A stretch of 64,000 nucleotides of DNA from an uncultured Granulosicoccus sp. (GTDB lineage: Bacteria; Pseudomonadota; Gammaproteobacteria; Granulosicoccales; Granulosicoccaceae). The translations under genes were made by a program, and so were the position numbers. The stretch lies in contig CALDSR010000019.1 of the NCBI GenBank assembly GCA_937924505.1, positions 16,130 through 80,129 on the forward strand. The letters run 5' to 3'. Position 1 is the first letter of the stretch, and each line of letters begins with the position of its first letter. The notes under the pieces were generated by a model. That model saw only the letters and a list, made by a program, of their open reading frames with translations. It ran no database searches and had not been told where the DNA came from. Positions 36,440 through 45,801 of this stretch are shown here, one piece after another.

Positions 36440-38011
36440 TCAACGCCGCTCAAATTTTTTGAACGACCCGCCAAAGGCTGTTTGCAGCTCAACCACATCA
36501 CCCGCATAAAGCTCAATACCGCTGGCCATCTGATATACACAGCATTTTCCAGACGCTGACGTAACACTAAGTTGATTCACCCCCCCGGCTGTTGATTGTG
36601 GTCCTGACCAGACGGGTACCTTGGCATGCGAGTACCCGGTTGAGAGTACGCCCTTACCGCGCATCTGGTACTTCAGATTCAGACCGGCACCACCTTGATA
36701 TTCTCCGGTCACGACTGGAGCCGGTATCAATTTCTTTTCAAGTACATCAAACCCGTATCGCGCCTCTGCAATTTCAACCGGGCAATTGAAGGTATCTCCA
36801 TGGTTTGTTGAAAACATTGCGGATTGCCCCGCACGACTAGCGGTTGCACCCCAACCACCCATTTGAGGTTCAACCATCGTGTAGCGTCGCCCTGTGTCAG
36901 GATGCACACCAGCGATAACCGTTCCAAAGATTGATGCGAAGTGTCCGACTGGCAAGCGCTCCGGAAAGGCCTTGGATAGGCAATGCCACAGCATGTCAAT
37001 CAGCTTGAGGCGTGTTTCAAAGTAATAAGCATGAGCTGCGGTGGGGCCTGCGTGAAAAATCGTTCCAGGTGTTGTTAGTACTTCTAATGGTGCGAAAGAT
37101 CCCGCGTTTGCAAAACGCTGAGAATCGGTCAGTGCTTTAAAAAATACCTGGCAAGCGACCACTGTACCGTCGCGACTCGTATTGTAGGGCCCCTCAGCTT
37201 GAGGCGGTGCGTCGCGCAGATCGACGGTGAAGCGATCGTGATCAATTGTGATCTTGGCGGACCATGTAGAGTCGTCGTCCTGCGGTTCCGTTATGGCGTA
37301 CTCGCCTCGTGGTAGGGTTCTTAATCCAGCCTTAGCTCGCTTTTCTCCAATTAATCTCGCATCAGCGATTGCACCTCTGATTGCCTGTGATCCGTAGCGT
37401 TTACACAGTTGTCGAATCAGTTTAGCGGCTCGTCGTCCGGCTGAAACTTGTGCCCACAAATCACCTTGAACAAATGTCGGCAGGCGACTGTTGGTGGTTA
37501 TGATGTCGAAAACCGCTTGATTTTTTTGTCCTTGCTCAATTAAACGCACAATAGGGAGGCGTAAGCCTTCAGCAATAATCTCGGTAGTATCGGTAGACAT
37601 TGAGCCCGGTGTCCGGCCACCGACATCTCCCCAATGGGCAATAGACGCGACCCATGCAATACACTTTCCTTCCCAGAAAACTGGCTCAGCGACAACTATG
37701 TCAGACAAGTGCGTTACACCGCCGTAATTAGGGTCGTTTGTTAGATAAATGTCATTTTCTACGATCGAGTCACCGAGCTTGGCGCGAATCGCATTGATCG
37801 ATTTATCCAGCACACCGACGAAAGAGGGAATCCCTGCCCCAGAGCTAACCAGTGCGCCATGAGCATCCGTAATGCCGGTGCCAACATCCAATACTTCGTA
37901 AATTATCGGGCTCATGGCGGTCTTTCGCAGCACATCGAACATCTCGGCTGCGGCTGAATCGAGACCCGCAGCAATCACATCGGATGTGAAGCGATCAGTC
38001 ACTGATGACAT
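36440..38011 (-). CDS. hyuB: hydantoinase/oxoprolinase B-family protein, second copy (HyuB)
   Basis: About 523 residues of the hydantoinase B/oxoprolinase family, with the family blocks MRKTAM-like LRKTAMSPIIYEVLDVGTGI, NDPNYGGVTHLSDI, TSRDGTVVACQVFFKALTD and GGWGATASRAG. I start at ATG 38011; GTG 38020 is an alternative. It overlaps the M24 gene and is last in the operon. It is a clear paralogue of the HyuB at 39114, yet there is only one HyuA, so the two B subunits may share A or act on different rings. Confidence 0.9.
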   Translation of the reverse strand: MSSVTDRFTSDVIAAGLDSAAAEMFDVLRKTAMSPIIYEVLDVGTGITDAHGALVSSGAGIPSFVGVLDKSINAIRAKLGDSIVENDIYLTNDPNYGGVTHLSDIVVAEPVFWEGKCIAWVASIAHWGDVGGRTPGSMSTDTTEIIAEGLRLPIVRLIEQGQKNQAVFDIITTNSRLPTFVQGDLWAQVSAGRRAAKLIRQLCKRYGSQAIRGAIADARLIGEKRAKAGLRTLPRGEYAITEPQDDDSTWSAKITIDHDRFTVDLRDAPPQAEGPYNTSRDGTVVACQVFFKALTDSQRFANAGSFAPLEVLTTPGTIFHAGPTAAHAYYFETRLKLIDMLWHCLSKAFPERLPVGHFASIFGTVIAGVHPDTGRRYTMVEPQMGGWGATASRAGQSAMFSTNHGDTFNCPVEIAEARYGFDVLEKKLIPAPVVTGEYQGGAGLNLKYQMRGKGVLSTGYSHAKVPVWSGPQSTAGGVNQLSVTSASGKCCVYQMASGIELYAGDVVELQTAFGGSFKKFERR

Positions 38012-39080
38012 GAAGATCACGTGGCAATTGCGAGAAGATTTCAGGGCCGTCTTTGTTCAAAATGACGATGTCTTCCAGTCTCAAGCCAAATTGATCAGGC
38101 AGGTAAATACCGGGCTCAATAGAAAAAACCATACCTTCATCCAATACAGCTTGCGATGATGAGGTTATGTACGGCGTCTCATGAATTTCAACGCCCATAC
38201 CGTGGCCGGTTCTATGAACAAAATATTCCCCATAGCCAGCGTCGGTGATGACTTTTCTTGCTGCATCGTCAACCACATGTGCTTTTACACCAGGTTTGGC
38301 AACATTCATAGCAGCCTGGACGGCGGCTTCCACAATGGCATGAATTTTATGGTAGTTAGCCGAGGCAGGGCCCATTGATGCCATGCGGGTGATATCGCTG
38401 GAGTACCCGTCCATACCACCGCCAATGTCCATCACCACAATATCTCCGTGTTGCAGTGTGGTGTTGCCAGTGTGATGATGTGGGAAAGCACCGTTGCGGC
38501 CTGCGCCAACAATGGTGAAAAGAGGCGAAACCCCTTGTGCTTTGAATGACTCACGGACAATCACGGCCACATCTGTCTCGGTCATTCCGACTCTCATGGC
38601 CGACCATGCCGCTTGCATTGCGATATCTGCACATGCCGCATTACGCTTCAATGCGTCATATTCATTTTTGTCTTTGCGCATGCGAAGCGCACCGATAGTA
38701 GATTCAGTAAATTGATATTTTGCATCCGGCAGAGCAGTCTGCACCAGTGCTGCAAAATCGGCACGCATGGTTTCATCAAGAACAACGCCTTTCACATTTA
38801 TAGCAGCTGCGGCAGTCACTAATTTAGTTAACGCTGCGTTTGGCCCCTCCGCATCGCTCCATGTGTGAAACGGTAAGTCTGTTTGTTGGCGTGCGCTTTC
38901 GGCTTCAAGTGCCGGCATCAGAAAACCGGCATAGTGTTCTGTTACGCAGAAAAGCAGTGGGCGCTCATCGGCATGTGGTCGTACATTGGTCAACCAGGCC
39001 AGATGCGCGCCGGGGCCCAAAGCCACAAGATCAACGTCGTTGGCTCGCATCGATTCACGTAGCATGGTAAGTCGATTCAT
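37995..39080 (-). CDS. M24-family metallopeptidase (Xaa-Pro dipeptidase / creatinase-like)
   Basis: About 361 residues with a creatinase-like N-terminal domain and a pita-bread C-terminal domain. The five metal ligands are visible: two Asp in VMDIGGGMDGYSSDITRM, His in HRTGHGMGVEIHE, Glu in VFSIEPGIYLP and Glu in GLRLEDIVIL. Start ATG 39080 has GGAGG seven bases upstream; the neighbouring GTG is too close to it. Its place between two hydantoinase B genes, in an operon with a peptide-type importer, suggests it cleaves an imported dipeptide or opened product. Confidence 0.9.
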   Translation of the reverse strand: MNRLTMLRESMRANDVDLVALGPGAHLAWLTNVRPHADERPLLFCVTEHYAGFLMPALEAESARQQTDLPFHTWSDAEGPNAALTKLVTAAAAINVKGVVLDETMRADFAALVQTALPDAKYQFTESTIGALRMRKDKNEYDALKRNAACADIAMQAAWSAMRVGMTETDVAVIVRESFKAQGVSPLFTIVGAGRNGAFPHHHTGNTTLQHGDIVVMDIGGGMDGYSSDITRMASMGPASANYHKIHAIVEAAVQAAMNVAKPGVKAHVVDDAARKVITDAGYGEYFVHRTGHGMGVEIHETPYITSSSQAVLDEGMVFSIEPGIYLPDQFGLRLEDIVILNKDGPEIFSQLPRDLHVISD

Positions 39081-39113
39081 CACTGCCCCTCCTTATATCT
39101 GCATGATTGCCAA

Positions 39114-40757
39114 TTAAGCGCCATGAACGTCACGCGCGCGTTCTGCTGTTATATATCCATTTTTGATGTCCAGGCGGACCGCATCCGGGTCACGTTTTTT
39201 TGGATCGCCATAGCCGGCGCCCGAGGACGTAATCACATGTATGACATCGTCAGTGGTCAGGCTTAAGCCGGTGACAAATGAATATTGTTCTGTCACCCCA
39301 TCTGTTTTGCTTACCTCAATACTATTACCTGAGCCTTCCTCGCCACCTTGCAAAGGCCAGGGTTTGATTTTCGAGCGCGTATAGCCAGCAGTTAAAAAGC
39401 CGTTTTCGGTACGAATACGGTAATCAAGCAAAAGGCCTCGCCCCCCATTGTATTGTCCTTCTCCACCGGGAGCGGTGTTCAGCGCCATACGATCAATATA
39501 CAAGCCATTTCTGGCCTCGGAAATTTCAGCAGGTGTGTTGTATGTCTCTCCGTGAAAGCCTGAGAAGATACACGGGTTGCCGTCACGCCCGTTCCATGCT
39601 CCCCAACCGCCAATCTGTGGTTCTATGATGGTGTATTGACGACCGGTATCCGGGTGTATCCCGCCAACGAAGGTGCCGCATATCGAACTGAAATGTCCTG
39701 CTGGCAACTTGTCCGGAATGTGCGGTGCCAGACAACGCCAGATCAGGTCGTAGACGCGAACTTCTGTTTCGAAGTAAAAGCCGATGGCGGCGGGTTCTCG
39801 CGCATGGAAAACTGATCCTTCTCGGGTCAGCACCTTCATTGGTCGAAATGATCCGTCGTTAGCAGGGGTTTCGGGATCGACGAGTGACTTGAACAGCATT
39901 TGTGCGCATATTATGGTGCCATCTCGACTGGTGTTGGTCGGCCCTTTGTCTTCATCCGGGTTATCGGTAAGGTCAACGATAAATTCATCAGCGTTTATGG
40001 TGATCTTGACGTTGTAGACGCGGCCATCGTCTTGAGCTTCCGATAGTTCAAAGCTACCTTTTGGCAGAGCTGCGAGCGCTGCGATAGCTGATCGTTCGCC
40101 AAAATCCATAAAACTGTCCATAGCATTTTCAAAGGTTTGCAAACTGTATTTTTGTGCCAGCCCTTGTAATCGCTTTGCCCCGATGCGAACCGATGCGATC
40201 GCCGCCCACACATCGCCAAGCAGAAAATCGGGCATACGACTGTTGCAGGTAATAATGTCCATCACAGATTGGTCGGTGACGCCTTCACGAATCAATTTCA
40301 CAGCGGGTAAGCGCAAGCCTTCTTGAAAAATCTCCGTAGCCTCTCCAGATAGCGAACCTGGTGCCATGCCGCCAACATCGGAGTTGTGCGCAATGTTGGC
40401 GGTCCATGCGATCAATTCATCTCCAACAAACACCGGCATAGCAAGAACAAGGTCATTCAGGTGGGTAACGCCGCCGTGCCATGGATCGTTGGTGATAAAT
40501 ACGTCATTCGGTTTAATATCGTCACCAAATTTACCGACGATGAATTGCACGCCTTTGTCGAGAACACCAATGAACGCTGGTATGCCTGCACCTGAGGATG
40601 CTATTCGCCCTTGTGCATCGGTGATACCGGTACCCATATCGAGCACTTCGTAGATGATTGACGACATGGCCGTCTTGCGCATGGCAGCGAACATCTCATC
40701 GGCTGTCGCTTGTATGGAGTTCTGGATGATTTCAAGTGTTATGGGATCGTCACTCAT
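39114..40757 (-). CDS. hyuB: hydantoinase/oxoprolinase B-family protein (HyuB)
   Basis: 547 residues with the blocks MRKTAMSSIIYEVLDMGTGI, NDPWHGGVTHLNDL, TSRDGTIICAQMLFKSLVD and GGWGAWNGRDGN. It overlaps hyuA by 4 bp (ATGA), so A and B are translationally coupled and probably form the main ATP-dependent amidase. Members hydrolyse 5-oxoproline, hydantoins, N-methylhydantoin or similar cyclic amides. Confidence 0.92.
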   Translation of the reverse strand: MSDDPITLEIIQNSIQATADEMFAAMRKTAMSSIIYEVLDMGTGITDAQGRIASSGAGIPAFIGVLDKGVQFIVGKFGDDIKPNDVFITNDPWHGGVTHLNDLVLAMPVFVGDELIAWTANIAHNSDVGGMAPGSLSGEATEIFQEGLRLPAVKLIREGVTDQSVMDIITCNSRMPDFLLGDVWAAIASVRIGAKRLQGLAQKYSLQTFENAMDSFMDFGERSAIAALAALPKGSFELSEAQDDGRVYNVKITINADEFIVDLTDNPDEDKGPTNTSRDGTIICAQMLFKSLVDPETPANDGSFRPMKVLTREGSVFHAREPAAIGFYFETEVRVYDLIWRCLAPHIPDKLPAGHFSSICGTFVGGIHPDTGRQYTIIEPQIGGWGAWNGRDGNPCIFSGFHGETYNTPAEISEARNGLYIDRMALNTAPGGEGQYNGGRGLLLDYRIRTENGFLTAGYTRSKIKPWPLQGGEEGSGNSIEVSKTDGVTEQYSFVTGLSLTTDDVIHVITSSGAGYGDPKKRDPDAVRLDIKNGYITAERARDVHGA

Positions 40758-42826
40758 GTCTGCTGCTCCAGCTCTATGTGAATATTGCGATAAGCGTCGA
40801 TTGAAACCTGGTTCCCGGGATGAATTACAACGGTAGAACCAGCATCCTCAATAATGGCCGGGCCGACAAACTGCATTCCGGGGTTGAGTTGGTCGCCGTT
40901 GTAAATTGTTGCCTCATGATTGCCATCGAGTGCATAGTTGACGTTGCGGCTGCCTTTAATGGCAGATGCCGCATCGGCATCACCAAGCGGCGCGGGGGCC
41001 ATCTTTAATTTGCCGATCTCGGCTCTTGCTACCAGGTGAATACCAACCATTTCGACGGGCGCGTCCAGGCGGTAGGTGTATTCACGTTCATAGGTTGCCC
41101 GAAATTGCTCGGCAATGACATCCAGCTTCGCGTCACTGATCTCATCTTCCAGTAGAACTTCTGTCGTGTGTTCCTGATTCTGATAGCGGAATTTTCCGTA
41201 ACGCAGAAAGCTTAGTCGAGATATGTCAACGCCTTCATCCGAGAATATTGTTCTGGCCTTTTCTTCGGCTTCGGAAAATACCGACTCAATTTTGTCGCCA
41301 GCACCTTCTTCTAGATCGGCAAGATGGGTTACGAAGTAGTCGCGACGCAAGTCAGACATCATCATGCCCCAAGCCGAGAACACAGAAGCTGCGGCGGGCA
41401 CCACTACTTTTTTTACTTGCAGCTCCTGGCCGAGTGCGACGGCGTGCATTGCACCACCGCCGCCGAAGGCGAGTAAGGTAAAATCGCGTGTGTCGTGGCC
41501 TCGGTTTAAAGAAATCAGTTTTAATGCATTGACCATATTGTTATTGGCGATACGTACAATGCCTTGCGCTGCTTCATCTATCGATACGCCTAGTTTGTCG
41601 CCAACTATCTTCAAGGCTTTTTCTGCCGCTTTCATATCGGCCTTTATATCCCCGCCGCAAAAATAGTCCTTGTTGATTCTACCCAGCCAAAGATTCGCAT
41701 CGGTTGTGGTGGCATCGGCACCACCCTTGCCATAGGCAGCAGGGCCTGGGAGAGCGCCTGCAGATCGCGGCCCAACATGTAATTTTTCGAATTCATCAAC
41801 CCAGGCAATCGACCCACCGCCGTTGCCAATTTCGACCAGATCAACAACGGGTACCATAATGGGGTATCCGGCGGATTTTCGAGATCGCTCAATCCAGTAG
41901 TCGGTCATGATGCGAACTTCACCACCTTCTATTAACGAGCACTTGGCTGTGGTGCCACCGATATCAAGCGCGAGTATGTCCGGTTCATCAATGAGTTTAC
42001 CCAGCTCAGCCGCACCCCAGAAGCCTGATGCGGGTCCACTTTCTACCATGGTGATAGGTACCGCCGAGGTCGCGGCAAGACTATCAACACCACAGTTTGA
42101 CTGCATGATATATGGACTGTTGATTAATCCTTGAGACGTTAATCCGTCATTGAGTTTGCCCAGGTAACGAGCCGCGACAGGCTGTACGTAGGCAGACAGG
42201 ACGGCTGTGTTTGAACGCTCGTATTCACGCCATTCACGTGTAATCTGATGAGATGCGACGACCGAGACTTCAGGCCACAGTTTTTCGACAGCGAGCAGCA
42301 AGTCTTCTTCGTGTGCCGTATTGGCGTAAGAATGCAGTAGTGAGATGGCAATAGCCTGAACACCTTCGGTACGGAAATTATCCAAAATTTCTGGAAGTGC
42401 TGTGGCGTCAAGCGGTGTACGTTCCTCGCCTTTATAGTTCATACGTCCTGGCAATTCGGCGCGCAAATACCGTGGCACGAATGGTGTGGGTTTTTCGTAG
42501 TGCAGATTGAAAAAATCGGGGCGATTGCCTCTCGCTATTTCTAAAGTATCGCGAAAGCCTTCCGTGGTGATAAGCCCGACGGTTACCCCTTTGCGTTCTG
42601 TGAGCGCGTTGATTACGACCGTGGTACCGTGCACCATAAAATCGACATCGACCGGTTTGATACCGCCTTTGGCTAATACATTCAGTACGCCATTTTCAAA
42701 GTCAGGTGGTGTGGTGTCTGTTTTGGCCGTGGTGATTTTCATGCCATCGGGTAGGCTTTCGATAGCGACAAGGTCAGTGAACGTACCGCCGACATCGGTG
42801 GCGACACGACGAGTAGAATCACTCAT
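40754..42826 (-). CDS. hyuA: hydantoinase/oxoprolinase A-family protein (HyuA, ATP-binding subunit)
   Basis: 690 residues. The N-terminal phosphate-binding loop VATDVGGTFTDLVAI and the second nucleotide-binding strand ALDIGGTTAKCSLI are of the actin-like ATPase type, and GHDTRDFTLLAFGGGGAMHA is conserved in the family. It supplies ATP hydrolysis for ring opening with HyuB. It overlaps hyuB downstream and the GAF gene upstream by 4 bp each. Confidence 0.93.
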   Translation of the reverse strand: MSDSTRRVATDVGGTFTDLVAIESLPDGMKITTAKTDTTPPDFENGVLNVLAKGGIKPVDVDFMVHGTTVVINALTERKGVTVGLITTEGFRDTLEIARGNRPDFFNLHYEKPTPFVPRYLRAELPGRMNYKGEERTPLDATALPEILDNFRTEGVQAIAISLLHSYANTAHEEDLLLAVEKLWPEVSVVASHQITREWREYERSNTAVLSAYVQPVAARYLGKLNDGLTSQGLINSPYIMQSNCGVDSLAATSAVPITMVESGPASGFWGAAELGKLIDEPDILALDIGGTTAKCSLIEGGEVRIMTDYWIERSRKSAGYPIMVPVVDLVEIGNGGGSIAWVDEFEKLHVGPRSAGALPGPAAYGKGGADATTTDANLWLGRINKDYFCGGDIKADMKAAEKALKIVGDKLGVSIDEAAQGIVRIANNNMVNALKLISLNRGHDTRDFTLLAFGGGGAMHAVALGQELQVKKVVVPAAASVFSAWGMMMSDLRRDYFVTHLADLEEGAGDKIESVFSEAEEKARTIFSDEGVDISRLSFLRYGKFRYQNQEHTTEVLLEDEISDAKLDVIAEQFRATYEREYTYRLDAPVEMVGIHLVARAEIGKLKMAPAPLGDADAASAIKGSRNVNYALDGNHEATIYNGDQLNPGMQFVGPAIIEDAGSTVVIHPGNQVSIDAYRNIHIELEQQT

Positions 42827-43311
42827 GTTAATTTGCTCCGCTTTATATAGGCGTCTAGTAGAAAGGCCAATGCGCCGGGTTGCTTCAATGACTCTGCCGC
42901 TATCACACGTTTGGCTGTGTAGTGTCCCGCATCATGCAAACAGTTCAACGTGCCGATGACCGTGCCATTGACGACGATTGGCAAGTTCAGGCAACTCTCA
43001 CACCCTAGGGCTTGAATTAGTTCGTAATCGGGGAACACTTTCGCTATTTCATCAATGCTGTTGGCAACAAAGATCTCCTGCCTGTCTTGTACCTGTTCAG
43101 TCCAGCTGTTCTGTTGAATCGGTTTTTCCCCACTGACAGGATAGGAATCAGGTTGATTTGTGTAGTTTCGGCGCGCTACCCCTCGTTGATAATCAATTTC
43201 CATGAGCGTAAACAGTTTTATCCCGATGGTTTTATCAACGAGTGTTTCCAGAGCTGCAAATGCTGTATGAGGTTGATTGTCGGCTGCTAGCGCTTGGGTA
43301 AAATCTATCAT
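42823..43311 (-). CDS. small GAF-domain protein
   Basis: A 162-residue single GAF-like domain with FTLMEIDYQRGVARRNYTN and the later ESCLNLPIVVNGTVIGTLNCLHD, which is a typical GAF core. It has no output domain, so it may be a ligand sensor or a subunit that modulates an enzyme. It overlaps the DppF-type gene before it and hyuA after it, so it is made stoichiometrically with them. The Cys in GCESCLNLP is in a usual ligand position. Function unknown. Confidence 0.8.
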   Translation of the reverse strand: MIDFTQALAADNQPHTAFAALETLVDKTIGIKLFTLMEIDYQRGVARRNYTNQPDSYPVSGEKPIQQNSWTEQVQDRQEIFVANSIDEIAKVFPDYELIQALGCESCLNLPIVVNGTVIGTLNCLHDAGHYTAKRVIAAESLKQPGALAFLLDAYIKRSKLT

Positions 43312-44105
43312 GGAGCCTCCGCAAGCTTGTTCCGAAGGGACAGCTCAGCTGCATCCACAACCGGCACGGCTCCGATCAACTGACGTGTGTACATGGACTG
43401 AGGTCTGGAAAAAATATCAGATGTTCTACCCAGTTCCTGCAGCTGTCCTGATTGAAAGACGGCAACTCGATCTGCAACGTTCCGAACAACCGCTAGATCA
43501 TGAGTGATAAAGATGTAGGTGAGACCGCGTTGTTCTCTCAATGTGTTGAGTAGGCGTAGAACCCGTGCCTGCACCAGTACATCCAATGCAGAGGTGGGCT
43601 CATCGAGTACCAGTAGGCGTGGGTTGCAGGCCAACGCTCGCGCAATGCCAACACGTTGGCGTTGACCTCCCGAAAGAGCTGCGGGGGGGCGTCGACGCAT
43701 GTCACGATCAAGTCCGACCGCTTCTAGTGCGTCTTCGACTGCAGTCCATCGATCAGATTTGTTGCCAATTTTGTAGGTATCCAAGCCAAGACGCACGGAT
43801 GCACCAATGGAGCGTTTCGGATTCAAGGACGACAGTGGATTTTGTTGTACCAATTGAATGGCCCGCCGTTGTGCGGATGTCCGATTTTTTGCCAGGGCCT
43901 GTTGATCAAAATGGATCGATCCCTCGGTAGGTTGCAGTATCCCGAGTATCATATTGGCCAACGTCGTTTTGCCTGAACCGCTTTCACCAACAATGGCCAG
44001 GCACTCACCCTCGGTAACATCCAGTGACACATCGCGTACCGCTGCGACACGACCGTTTGAGGTGACAAATGTTTTTGTCAATCGATCTAGCGATAACAGG
44101 CTCAT
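43308..44105 (-). CDS. peptide-type ABC transporter ATP-binding protein (DppF-like, short)
   Basis: 265-residue ABC ATPase. Walker A is AIVGESGSGKTTLA, the signature is LSGGQRQRVGIARALA and Walker B is RLLVLDEPTSALD. Most DppF proteins have about 320 residues with a C-terminal oligopeptide/dipeptide extension; here the frame ends about 30 residues after the YTRQLIGAVP motif. It overlaps its neighbours in ATGA arrangements. Confidence 0.9.
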   Translation of the reverse strand: MSLLSLDRLTKTFVTSNGRVAAVRDVSLDVTEGECLAIVGESGSGKTTLANMILGILQPTEGSIHFDQQALAKNRTSAQRRAIQLVQQNPLSSLNPKRSIGASVRLGLDTYKIGNKSDRWTAVEDALEAVGLDRDMRRRPPAALSGGQRQRVGIARALACNPRLLVLDEPTSALDVLVQARVLRLLNTLREQRGLTYIFITHDLAVVRNVADRVAVFQSGQLQELGRTSDIFSRPQSMYTRQLIGAVPVVDAAELSLRNKLAEAP

Positions 44106-44971
44106 GTGAGCTCCGAATGGCTGATTCTCGGTGCAAGAAAGGCATCGCTGACTTCCGGCACTTCTGCAAGACCATTACCCACAATACGTGGTACGGCCTT
44201 CAGCAACGCCTGTGTATAGGCATGTTGTGGGTTGGCAAACAGGGCGGACATTGGCCCGTCTTCAACAATTCGGCCTTGATAAATGACATAGACTCGGTCG
44301 GCGAACTCTCGAACGACGCCTAAGTTGTGTGAAATAAACAAGACAGCGGTCGAGTAGTCAGTAACTAGATCACGCATTAATGTCAGCGTTTGCGCCTGTA
44401 CAGATACATCCAGAGCGGTCCCGGGTTCATCCGCCAGTAGTAGTTTGGGACGATTCGCCAAAGCCATTGCGATCATTACACGTTGATTCATGCCGCCTGA
44501 GAGTTGGAAAGGGTAAGCATTCAACACCCGCTGTGGGTCGGAAATAGCCACATCGTCCAGAAGCTGGCTAGCGCGACTGTCGCAGTCTGTTTGGTCAAGT
44601 TTGAGATCTTGACGACGTAACACTTCTGTAAATTGCCGTCGAATCGTAATCACGGGATTCAACGAGGAGGTGGGGTCTTGAAATATCATCGACATTTGTG
44701 TGCCGCGAAGTGCCGCACGGTCGCGCCGCTTCATTGTATTGATATCCTGACCGTCAAACAAAACTTCACCGGAAATTTTCGCGTTGCGTGTTTCCTGGAG
44801 TAATCCAAGCACAATACGTGCGGTGACCGATTTACCTGATCCACTTTCTCCAACCAAGGCGACCTTCTCGCCAGCATTGATTGTCAGGTCTATGCCGTGT
44901 AATACATCGATACGACCGTTTAGCGTTTTAAAGCCAAGATTTAGATTCTTAATATTGAGAAGAGCGCTCAC
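44102..44971 (-). CDS. peptide-type ABC transporter ATP-binding protein (DppD-like, short)
   Basis: 289-residue ABC ATPase with Walker A ALVGESGSGKSVTA, signature LSGGMNQRVMIAMALA and Walker B KLLLADEPGTALD. It lacks the Cys-rich C-terminal extension (CPFHPRC-type) that usually follows YTQALLKAVPR in DppD/OppD; the protein ends 30 residues later without a Cys cluster. It is coupled by 4-bp overlaps to both neighbours. Confidence 0.9.
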   Translation of the reverse strand: MSALLNIKNLNLGFKTLNGRIDVLHGIDLTINAGEKVALVGESGSGKSVTARIVLGLLQETRNAKISGEVLFDGQDINTMKRRDRAALRGTQMSMIFQDPTSSLNPVITIRRQFTEVLRRQDLKLDQTDCDSRASQLLDDVAISDPQRVLNAYPFQLSGGMNQRVMIAMALANRPKLLLADEPGTALDVSVQAQTLTLMRDLVTDYSTAVLFISHNLGVVREFADRVYVIYQGRIVEDGPMSALFANPQHAYTQALLKAVPRIVGNGLAEVPEVSDAFLAPRISHSELT

Positions 44972-45801
44972 TCATCCACTCCGAGTACGTCACGTAGTCC
45001 ATCACCGAGTAGATTAAAACCAAAGACTGCGAGTAAAATGGCCAGGCCTGGAAATACGGTTAGCCACCAACTGTCAGGTAAATATCGCGCGCCTTCGGCT
45101 ACCATCGATCCCAAATCTGCTGTAGGGGGTTGCACACCCAGTCCGAGAAACGACAAAGATGATGCGATGATTATGACAAAGCCCATATCAAGCGTCATTT
45201 TTGTGATGATCGCAGGCAGGCAGTTCGGCAATATCTCGCGAAAAGTGATGTGTGTCGTGCCAGCGCCAATTACTTCAGCGGCCAGTACATAGCCTTCTTC
45301 TCTTTCCGAACGCGCGATAGAGTAAACGAGCCTCGCGTACCACGGCCACCACATAGCGGTGACCGCCAGCATGGCATTGGTCAGTGTCGGCTCCAAAACA
45401 CCCATCATGGCGATGGCCAAAACCAGAGGCGGTATGGACAGGAATACATCGACAATGCGCATCAAAACAGAGCCGATCCAGCCGCCGAGATAACCGGCAA
45501 TCAATCCAACGGCGGTTCCTATGGGTGTCGCTATGGCTAATACGACTACACCTAACGTCAAACTGATCTGATAGGCAAATAATATGCGGCTGAAAATATC
45601 TCGTCCGACTAAATCGGTACCCATCCAGTTGCGCGCCGTTGGTCCTTTATTAGCATATGCAAAGTCGACTATAGCGCCGTTATGGGTTGGAAATGGGGCC
45701 AGCCAAGGGGCGAGTATTGCGGCCAGTATGATCAGTAAAACGAGCAGCAGCCCAATAAGGGATAGTGGATTGTGCGCCAGAATTCGAAACGCCCGAATCA
45801 T
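44968..45801 (-). CDS. peptide-type ABC transporter permease (DppC-like)
   Basis: 277 residues with about six membrane helices and the start NPLSLIGLLLVLLIILAAILAPWLAPF, typical for DppC. The loop HITFREILPNCLPAIITKMTLD is the EAA motif that contacts the ATPases. It overlaps dppB-like and dppD-like genes by 4 bp each. Confidence 0.93.
   Translation of the reverse strand: MIRAFRILAHNPLSLIGLLLVLLIILAAILAPWLAPFPTHNGAIVDFAYANKGPTARNWMGTDLVGRDIFSRILFAYQISLTLGVVVLAIATPIGTAVGLIAGYLGGWIGSVLMRIVDVFLSIPPLVLAIAMMGVLEPTLTNAMLAVTAMWWPWYARLVYSIARSEREEGYVLAAEVIGAGTTHITFREILPNCLPAIITKMTLDMGFVIIIASSLSFLGLGVQPPTADLGSMVAEGARYLPDSWWLTVFPGLAILLAVFGFNLLGDGLRDVLGVDE

Noticed and set aside
42507..42959. 150-codon plus-strand frame opposite hyuA
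   Set aside because: It is antisense to the conserved HyuA N-terminus, and its peptide is Thr/Ser/Val-rich without domain motifs, as expected of a shadow frame.
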